Shown here: piece after piece, positions 56,590 to 64,000 of the stretch
Position numbering within the stretch: position 1 is the stretch's first letter
How the letters are laid out: each line of letters opens with the position of its first letter
The notes under the pieces: generated by a model
What the model was told of the DNA's origin: nothing
Databases searched by the model: none
Seen by the model: the letters and a program-made list of their open reading frames with translations, nothing else
Translations under genes and position numbers: made by a program
From: Metridium senile
Lineage: Eukaryota; Cnidaria; Anthozoa; Actiniaria; Metridiidae
DNA: 64,000 nt
Assembly: GCA_949775045.1 (NCBI GenBank)
Contig: OX459110.1
Location: 541,501-605,500, forward strand
Direction: 5' to 3'

Positions 56590-56740
56590 AGATTAAATGG
56601 AAACTAGCAAGTAAACTAGCATAGGCTGCGTCGGTGTTTGGTATATTAAATGATAGAGCCAGTAATATAATGAAATTTGTAACACCGTAAAAATTGTTGA
56701 CTTACTGACGTTTCGAGCTTTAGCCCTTCGTCGAAGTAAA
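56590..56740. mobile_element. Solo 95-bp-type unit with the TTTCGAGC motif
   Basis: gaaactagcaagtaaactag + cataggctgcgtcggtgttt, then gtaacaccgtaaaaattgtt + gacttactgacgtttcgagc + tttagcccttcgtcg. It shows the array unit and the motif belong to one element. Confidence 0.6.
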
Positions 56741-56914
56741 GTAAGTTTCTAGTTTAACTCGTCTATTATCGATATTTTGGTTGAGTGGTCACTGACAAAC
56801 AAATTCAATGACGCTCCGAGGAACAAATCTATTGAAGAAATGCCTGAAAATGAAAGTATTGATAATGATATCAAAACTTCACAGTCAAAAACAAATGATG
56901 ACGATTAAGTGACG

Positions 56915-57249
56915 AGTTGAATCGAGTCGAAGTTGAGCACTGAATTAGATACAAAAAAATATCAAAATATTGAACTCTATTCGAAGCTGAAGGCTTAAAA
57001 GACATTTAAAAGTGTTTGATTATTACAAATATGGTCTTTCTTACCTTTCTGGAGAAGTTTGTCGTATATAAACAGACCGAGTTTGCCAGCGTTGAACCGT
57101 GACTGACGGCCGACAGACAACAATGAAGATTGCGTGACATAACACACAGGTAGCCCATGTCGACTATTACATAAAAGTAATGTTTAAACGAATAAAAGTA
57201 CATAAGATTAATCACTTTTAAAGGTTTTTTCATTAGTATAATGACTTTT
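56915..57249. mobile_element. Left arm of a ~330-bp long inverted repeat
   Basis: Contains gagcactgaattagatacaa, tttggagaag-type and ggtttttt-cattagtataatgac segments, which recur inverted at 58085-58420 with few changes. The 63-75-codon frames starting MKKPLKVINLMYF in both arms are the same DNA read from each arm. Confidence 0.85.
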
Positions 57250-57253
57250 TATG

Positions 57254-57277
57254 GGGGGGGGGGGGGGGGGGGGGGGA
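57254..57277. repeat. Poly-G run of ~24
   Basis: Immediately inside the left arm of the long inverted repeat. Confidence 0.9.
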
Positions 57278-57373
57278 CTCATTTTGTTCAAGTGATCCAA
57301 GGAGGTTTTGAAAATGACCACTAGAAGGTACGCACAGATACAAATAAAGCAAAATAAAAGGGTGAACCTTACA

Positions 57374-57500
57374 ACATCCTCGGGAACCCAGGGGTATTCT
57401 TCAATTCTGTCGCTCGTTTCTCGCTTCCACAACATATACCCCTGGGAACGTAGTCTGTTGGAGCTTGTTCCGGAAGTCAAAATTCAAACCTATTTAACGA
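57374..57500. mobile_element. Half copy of the CATCCTCGGGAACCCAGGG MITE
   Basis: catcctcgggaacccagggg, ctgtcgctcgtttctcgc and gaacgtagtctgttggagct + tgttccgga match 671-790. The mirrored right half is missing. Confidence 0.75.
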
Positions 57501-58084
57501 CTTTCCCCCCCATGTTTCCCCCTTTATTATCATGGCGATCTTTCAAGGATCATAGTTCTTGGAAAGTATCCTTGGATCGGACATTATCCCATGTTCCCTT
57601 CATCTTTTTACATTTTCTCCCTCGTTCTCCATAAGTAACATAACAGTTTCCCTGAAATTTATGTTCCTATAATCCCCCAAAAAAACTAGTGTTATATCAT
57701 CCTCATTTTCTCATTTCCGGTTTGGCGAGGTCGCTAAGGTATACTTCGAAAAATACTCAAAACAACTAAAAAAATTAAATATTTCACAAAATCAATACGC
57801 CAACTCAAACATATACATAATGGTGAATATTTAGAGGGGTTTCTTTTCATTGTGAGACAAAAACTGAATATTTTACAGATTTTTCAATATTTTATACGTT
57901 TATGCAAGGTTTTTCGTACATCATACTCGCTTTTTCCAAAAGCGCACGCAATCACCCGATGTGGTTTTATTTTTCAGAATTAAAGCTAGCGCTAGCTACA
58001 AGTGAATTTATCTCTGCGATTTTTAATTAATATAACAATTACACCACAGAAAGATTTAAAATATTTTCATATACTTTAGCGAAA
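57501..58084. other. Spacer between the arms of the long inverted repeat
   Basis: AT-rich with no recognisable coding sequence. If the long inverted repeat is a transposon, this is its non-coding interior. Confidence 0.4.
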
Positions 58085-58420
58085 AAGTCATTATACTAAT
58101 GAAAAAACCTTTAAAAGTGATTAATCTTATGTACTTTTATTCGTTTAAACATTACTTTTATGTAATAGTCGACATGGGCTACCTGTGTGTTATGTCACGC
58201 AGTCTTCACTGTTGTCTGTCGGCCGTTCTCACGGTTCAACGCTGGCAAACTCGGTCTGTTTATATACCACAAACTTCTCCAGAAAGGTAAGAAAGACCAT
58301 ATTTGTAATAATCAAACACTTTTAAATGTCTTTTAAGCCTTTAGCTTCGAATAAAGTTCAATATTTTGATATTTTTTTGTATCTAATTCAGTGCTCAATT
58401 TCGAATTGAGTTGAATCACA
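58085..58420. mobile_element. Right arm of the ~330-bp long inverted repeat
   Basis: Complement of 56915-57249: aatgaaaaaacctttaaaag, tatgtaatagtcgacatggg, and tttgtatctaattcagtgct + caattt. The outer edges (agttgaatcga / gagttgaatca) define the element limits approximately. Confidence 0.85.
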
Positions 58421-59157
58421 GGAGCCCAACATCTGTGTTGCTTTACTATAGAATATATGGGGATTTTTCAACGTACAATTTTTTGCCTTAATTCTTAATA
58501 AAATAAAACAACCGTCTGACTGACTTTCAGCGATTTTCGTTGGAATTTAGCTGCCTTTCGCTAACGTGTAGTAAGAGAGAGAAAGGTAGGAGGCGAAGGC
58601 CCCAAAACGGCCTTCGAACTGCTGAACTATAATCGCCAAATAATTCGTCGAAAAACGCTTCTAGTCCAAATCTTTCTACACAGCAGTTCGAAGGGATAAA
58701 TATGCCACGCAAAAATCCCAATGGATTAGAATCAACGGCTTTTTTGAAGCAGCCAGCCTCCACGAAGTTCGAATAAATCCGCTCGACGAACAACCAAAAT
58801 GCCCGTGTCTGAAACAGTTGGGACAGCAGGTGGGAACCGAACAGGTTGTGCCTAGATCATACCCTTTAGAGGCTATTTCGCGAAAGACTGGAATCGAGTA
58901 TTTCTATTCGGTTCGTCGGAGATACCGACGATTGTGCCGACGAAAACCTTCGGGAAATAAAACATGGCCGTCTTTCTAGGTGAATGCGGAGGAATTCTTT
59001 TGCCAATGTAATGATGTCAAATACGGATAATTTGCTTGCTGAATCAAGGTAAAACAACACACAACAAACTTAAGTTAAAGATGTGCTTCTATTTGAAATT
59101 TCTAGAGAAAGAACTAAACTAATAATACAATTGTTTATTACTTCTACAACCGTTATA
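58421..59157. other. Unassigned stretch with two minus-strand open frames
   Basis: Frames at 58527-58793 (88 aa) and 58866-59060 (64 aa) contain no family signature I know. GC content is somewhat higher than around it. ggttcgtcggagataccgac + gattgtgccgacgaa is a palindrome at 58911-58942. It could hold a short exon or an old element; I see no proof of either. Confidence 0.25.
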
Positions 59158-59845
59158 TACTTAGAGGATATATAAAATTTTTACTTCATTGAACCGCTAA
59201 AGAGTACTATAGAGCATGTTTGTCATACCCTTTAGAGGATATAACTAATAAATTCTCTTTATTTCACCCTCTAAAGGGTACTATGTGTGTAATACCCTTT
59301 AGAGGTTATAACTTACTGTACATTCTCTTTTATATTACTTCACCCTATCAAGGGTACTATAGAGTATGTGTGTCATACCCTTTAGGGGATATAACTTAAG
59401 TTATACATTCTTTTTATTACTTCACCCTCTAAAGGGTACTATGTGTGTCATACCCTTTAGAGGATATAACTTATACATTCTCTTTATTACTTCACCCTCT
59501 AAAGGGTATTATGTGTGTCATACCCTTTAGAGGTTATATCTTACTGCATACATTCTCTTTATTACTTCACCCTATAAAGGGTATTATGTGTGTCATACCC
59601 TTTAGAGGTTATATCTTACTGCATACATTCTCTTTATTACTTCACCCTATAAAGGGTACTATGTGTGTCATATTCTTTAGAGGATATAATCACTAATAAA
59701 TTAATATAATATCTTTATTTCTTCATTGAACTACTAAAGGGTACTATGCAATATGTATCATACCCTTTAGAGGATACCATTATTATTAAACTAATTAATA
59801 CAATCTTTTTATTAGTGCAACCACTAAAGGGTACTTTAGAGAATC
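59158..59845. repeat. ~75-bp hairpin-forming satellite (~9 units)
   Basis: Each unit has ataccctttagaggatataa + ctta, attctctttattacttcacc and ctctaaagggtactatgtgt + gtc. The outer parts pair as accctctaaagggta / taccctttagaggat, so every unit can fold. Unit length varies from 67 to 83 bp. Confidence 0.92.
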
Positions 59846-61187
59846 ACTACTACACAAATAGGCGAGCGTAGTGTTTACAAGTGTATCCTAGCTGATATAA
59901 TAATGTTTTATAATGATATCCCATAGAAATTCATTCATGAAACAGTCATCTTTATAATCAAAATATTTATCTGATTTTTTGTTGACAGTGTCAGGCATTG
60001 TAGCAACATCAATTCATGTGAACAGATCAAATTGGTTTTACTTTGAACACAAAAGGAATGAGTACGTAGAAGACTTCTAGAGCTGGAGGATATCATAACT
60101 CATTTATGGCAGCAGCTTTTGCCCAAAAGAGCATGTTATTTGTTGATCCATTGATTGGGCTTTCAGGCATATTATGCTCATAGTATTTACTTTTTTCAGT
60201 AGTGTCAACATTTATTGAGACATCTACACAGATTATTATTCTGGCTAAATATTAGTTTGCATGTTTGACAAGGAATGCAATGTGTTTCCAATAGTCTAAA
60301 ATTAAACAACTGGTAATGTTTTCAAATTTTCATGCAATCACCAGTTGAGCCTCAAGTGAAGATTACTAGAAAAATAAGCCAAGTATTATTTGCTTCATTT
60401 TGTACACAGACTCAATTGTCTGAATAAAAAAGTGTTGATGTTTTTAGAATTGTTTATATTCCTAATATATACATGCAAACTCTCATTTAGCTCAAACAAA
60501 CAATAAACAATATAATAGTAGAAAATGTTTTTAGGAGGGGTGGGTAGAGCTTTTTCTGGGGGGGTTAGGAATTTTTTTCCCTCTTCTATAGGTCCAGCAA
60601 CAATAAAAAATTCTAGGGGGAGGGGATGGAAACGTTTCTTGGGGGGTTGGGAAAATAACCTCTTCTATAGGGGGGGTGTGGATATTAAATGGAATGGCCC
60701 TAAGCTTATAGTGATTTCAGAGCAAACTTTTGATTGCTGTTTGCTAAGAGGTAAGATTTTTTGAAATATCGATTGGTGCATGAAGTTGTTGTTAATGATT
60801 TTAATTATTTTTTAAAGTTTTAAAATGTTTGATTGACAACCAAAAAGTGTTCAAGCCAAAATTTATTTTTTCGTGACGTCACACTAGTACTATACATATT
60901 TCTAACATCTGAAGTACTATATATCCTTATTACAAAACTGGACTTAAAATCGTTCTCAAAAACAATTGGTGCAAATTTTCATGCATCCACACACGTACCA
61001 ATTATAAACAAACGAAAGGATTGCTAGGGCCTACTTTCAAAGTCTGTTTTCTTAATTGGCTCTTTCTTCAAATGAAAACATATTTTTGGGGTCTAAATTA
61101 TGGTTAGATGTCTCGTCTGACTACGAAAAGCAAATTATTTCTTGAGAATGCACAATTAGATTACAAAAAATTATTTAAATTTATCGA
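59846..61187. other. AT-rich stretch without recognisable gene
   Basis: Contains a G-rich patch at 60530-60680 with repeated agg-ggg and cttctatagg (60579, 60661). No frame with a family signature. Confidence 0.35.
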
Positions 61188-61196
61188 GACTACTGT

Positions 61197-61705
61197 TAGC
61201 CTGATTGTCAGAGCGGGCCTGGGTCCTATTCTATCGCTTTCTCCCCAAACTCCGTCTGATGGACTTTGCCGGATACTGTGTTCTGCATTGTTTGATTTTT
61301 GCACAATCATAAACGATGTATGGATGCTCAATAATTCAGTGTTTTTCTTCCTTTGTTTAAGAATTTCATGACAAGCTCAAATTAAATGTTGTCATGAATT
61401 TTACCAAAAAAATTATTTCCAATATTAAACTCTCTTTTTATAGTATGTATTTTATATACAAACTGTTTTGTCATTTTATATTTTTAATTAAATACTTTTA
61501 TCATAATCTTGTAAAGCGCTGTTGCAATCCCCAGATGAAACAGCGCTATATAAATTGTCTTTATTATTATAATATTATTATTATATTATGACAACATATA
61601 CTTTATACATTTAATTCTCTTATTTGTAAAACATATTCACGAAAAGTTGCAAGTTTAGGAGAAAGCGATAGCGTAGGACCCAGGCCCGCTCTGAAAATCA
61701 GGCTA
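61197..61705. mobile_element. 509-bp element with TAGCCTGATT ends
   Basis: TAGCCTGATTGTCAGAGCGG + GCCTGGGTCCTA is mirrored by the right end, and tatcgctttctcc / ggagaaagcgata extend the arms to ~48 bp. The flanks GACTACTGT and GACTACTCT (61188-61196, 61706-61714) look like a 9-bp target duplication with one change. A LINE-type tail lies inside. Confidence 0.78.
61505..61590 (+). mobile_element. LINE-type 3' tail with (ATT)n
   Basis: gtaaagcgctgttgcaatcc ... aacagcgctatataaattgt followed by ctttattattat. The inverted gcgctgt / acagcgc hairpin followed by att repeats is a common CR1/L2-like retrotransposon 3' end (recalled). Confidence 0.55.
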
Positions 61706-61849
61706 GACTACTCTATGCGTAACACGAAAAGGTGTGGTTATCTTTAGTTAGAAAATTCCAATTTTCTCAAATGTGGCACCTATATCCCCAATATAAAATA
61801 GCATTCTATCTTAAGATGAGATGCTATTCAGTAGTTCTTAATAAATCAC

Positions 61850-62158
61850 TTTTTTAACATCTTAATTGTTCTAGCTGGACTTGCGTGCCCTACTACTTGG
61901 GGATCGAGACTGAGAAGACACACACTCACTACCTCTACGTTAATTATTTTGCACACAACTCGGCTCACATGTTCATTTTTGTGGAGGGAGAAAAACTGGA
62001 TAACCCGGAGAAAAACCCTTGTGGCAATTAATTAAGAGAAGAACACATCAAACAAACTCGACTCACATATAATCTATGCCCAGGACGGGACTCGAACCTG
62101 GACCACAGCGATGAGAGGCCAGCACTCTCACCGCTAGGCCACCCATGCCACCCATTCT
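61850..62158 (-). mobile_element. tRNA-derived SINE
   Basis: On the minus strand the head reads gggtggcctagcggtgagag + tgctggcctctcatcgctg with an A-box-like TGGCCTAGCGG and a B-box GGTTCGAGTCC 20-odd bases on. The body continues with ggtttttctccgggttatcc and cgagttgtgtgcaaaataat. Its 3' half is the same sequence as 56055-56195, which supports an element family. Confidence 0.78.
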
Positions 62159-62700
62159 GTGCAATAAAATTTGTGACACATTTCGTTTCTAAGAATTTGA
62201 CAAAGCCCAAACTAGAACATTTTGATAGATATATTTCATTGTGTGACATGGCAAGTCTGGAACACCAAACTTTTGCTCAGATTTAATTCATACTGATCAT
62301 TAAAACCAGTAGTGGGTGCAGGGATGCCCTGGGTTCAAACATACATGTAAAGCTCGAAAATATTTTTTCTTAAGTTATTTATGTATTATATATATATGTG
62401 TGGTCAGGAATGATCAAACATCATGTATCTCTACAGGCCTGTCTCGTGAAGCGTACCTCACTCATCATGAGATTTATTTGACTGACAAATGCTTAGTTTA
62501 CATGATTGTATATATTCAGTTAGCTTCCACGTTGGAGCGCTTTTCGTTTATGCCGGCATGCAGATACGTGCTTGTTTCTTTTGTTTAATGTGCACCGATG
62601 CGGTTGACAAATGATAATAAAGTTTTCTGTTAGGGACAAGTTACACCTATTACTTACTTATAAGTACAAATAATCCGAGGCAAACTATACCATATTTGAA
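62159..62700. other. Unassigned stretch
   Basis: Short open frames only, none recognisable. tatatatatatg-type dinucleotides near 62385. Confidence 0.3.
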
Positions 62701-64000
62701 TAGAGTAATAGTTTAGTGATTGGAAAATATCTGACTCAAGTTGAAATCGGCACTTCGTTAACTTTTAGGGGGACTTTGGCATATTTCAGAAGTATTTAAG
62801 GTAGATCTGGCACTTTGGATTGTTGTTACTTAACAATTTATCCATAATATACCCTAAAAAGCTTCATTAGCTATAGCATGGCTGTTTTCAACTGATATTT
62901 TAGTTTTCGGTACAAATCCCAATTTGCTCCTCAACATTTTGCCTAATTTGCCTAATTTCATGTCAGGTTTTGGAAATATAATACTTATATTTCTCCACTT
63001 TTTGCTCGTTAAAATGTTTGTCAAAACCAACGCTCGCTCTCTAACATTTGAAACTCTAGTCTTCATCGGCTGTTTTTGATTGTTTATCGCATTTTGTAAT
63101 CGTCTATTCAATGCTGTTTGAATATTAAAAGGGTTAGAGACTTCTAGTTCGTGCTTTACCAGCCAATACACGCACTTGCTGGCTGTAGAATGAACTCGAA
63201 AATCTTCATACAGCACTCGGCTAACCATATATATATGAGCAATTCCATGATCATGGACGTTACATTTGAAGGCATTTTTTTTACTTCAATTCCATATAAA
63301 ATTTAGAATAAGGCATGAATTTGCTAATTGTCCTTTTGATAAGATACTTTGGGTTGAGCCTTATTGGTAAGTGGATGAAGAATTGCTCTACCTCAAATCT
63401 ATAAGAAAATATGAATTAATTAATAAGTTATTGTGAGTCATGGAATTTACCAAAAAAAACACACTTTTCAGTGAACAATTTCAATATAAAAATGCTCAGA
63501 ATCTTTTCACCATAGAAAACCAATAAGGGTATATAGATATAGCAGTGGGATTATATTTATGTTATATATTGTTATTTTGACATCTTATCATTTTCGCTCC
63601 TGTTAATGAGTGAAAAACCAGTGTCATGGACGTTACAGGTCCTGACGTTACGTTTAATGAAATATTCACCTATTTTAACCTATTTTAACCTCTTTATTAC
63701 CCTATATCCTTCTGCAATCTACTCATATCACACTTTAAATGGTTGCAGCTTTTGCCTAGAATTTTGCAATTTTGACTGAGGGGTGGGGTGGGGAGGGGTT
63801 GGGGAGAAGCAAATTGGGATTTGTACCGAAAACTAAAAAATCAGTTGAAAACAGCCATGCTTATTATGGATAAATATTTAAGTAAGTTAGAACAATCCAA
63901 GGTGCCAGATCTACCTTAAATACTTCTGAAATATGCCAAAGACCCCCAAAAAGTTAACAGAGTGCCGATTTCTACTTGAGTCATATATTTTCTAATTACT
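62701..64000. mobile_element. Element with ~230-bp terminal inverted repeats, right end outside window
   Basis: The left arm (about 62710-62935: attggaaaatatctgactca, gaaatcggcacttcgttaac, tagatctggcactttggatt, cggtacaaatcccaatttgc) is mirrored at 63806-64000. The mirrored copy is still continuing at the window edge, so the true end and the target duplication cannot be seen. Inside are repeated catgatcatggacgttac / tcatggacgttacag segments (63248, 63625). Confidence 0.82.
62854..63228 (-). CDS. 124-aa open frame inside the long-TIR element, function unknown
   Basis: An ATG-to-stop frame, basic (many Lys/Arg), with no motif I recognise; the segment reads TALNRRLQNAINNQK and RERALVLTNILTSKKW in the middle. 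The last ~27 codons lie within the left inverted repeat. It may be a piece of an element-encoded protein or a host gene fragment; it may equally be chance. Nothing upstream on the minus strand extends it clearly. Confidence 0.25.
   Translation of the reverse strand: MVSRVLYEDFRVHSTASKCVYWLVKHELEVSNPFNIQTALNRRLQNAINNQKQPMKTRVSNVRERALVLTNILTSKKWRNISIIFPKPDMKLGKLGKMLRSKLGFVPKTKISVENSHAIANEAF

Noticed and set aside
57006..58290. A duplicated gene encoding MKKPLKVINLMYFYSF
   Set aside because: Both copies lie in the arms of the long inverted repeat, are short, lack any motif and differ by frame-breaking changes.
60525..60764. A Gly-rich 79-residue frame
   Set aside because: It comes from G-rich patches, has no signature and is not supported by splice signals or neighbours.
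62085..62150. A genuine tRNA gene on the minus strand
   Set aside because: The head runs straight into a conserved non-tRNA body that recurs at 56055-56195, so it is a SINE.

Overview
The window is eukaryotic nuclear DNA, almost certainly from an invertebrate animal. It has an AT-rich background, short GT-AG exons, several mini- and microsatellites, CR1/L2-like LINE 3' fragments, a tRNA-derived SINE and many small terminal-inverted-repeat DNA elements. A cnidarian such as a coral or sea anemone fits best, but that is inference from general style and no marker gene fixes it.

The first 50 kb is a head-to-tail array of four copies of one gene, all on the minus strand. The units start at 1, 16161, 27507 and 40571. 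I rebuilt the gene from splice signals and reading phase. It has 11 coding exons, of which exon 5 (101 bp) and exon 11 (114-120 bp) are very short, and it encodes about 690 residues. Exons 1-5 encode a caspase-fold peptidase (clan CD, family C14) with the metacaspase-like signatures YYSGHG (catalytic His84) and DCCHSG (catalytic Cys140), closing with a QTPQF motif. Exons 6-11 encode a further ~420 residues that I cannot assign firmly; exons 9-10 look like a beta-rich domain of the sort attached to some bacterial and fungal C14 proteins. Copies 1, 2 and 3 are intact (690, 687 and 687 aa); copies 2 and 3 differ at only two residues by eye. Copy 4 is broken by separate DNA-transposon insertions in exon 2 and exon 4.

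The introns hold the same older elements in every copy: a pogo-type MITE, (ATC)n, a 52-bp minisatellite and (ACTG)n. They also hold copy-specific material: a 34-bp minisatellite and a LINE remnant in copies 2-4, and a ~33-bp minisatellite, a TTAA element, a 3.5-kb element with TAA target duplications and an hAT-like element in copy 1. A 46-bp satellite with higher-order structure lies in copy 4. Gene copies are separated by ~3.5-4.4 kb spacers that end in a 262-bp foldback element at each unit junction.

From about 50 to 64 kb there is no convincing host gene. This part is a mosaic of mobile elements and satellites: a 1.46-kb element with 9-bp target duplications and an internal minisatellite, a second member of the family that interrupts copy 4, a 95-bp array joined to a Penelope-like motif, a foldback element with TA target duplications, a ~330-bp long inverted repeat, a hairpin-forming ~75-bp satellite, a SINE, and a long-inverted-repeat element running off the right edge. 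All calls come from reading the sequence; no alignment or database search was run.
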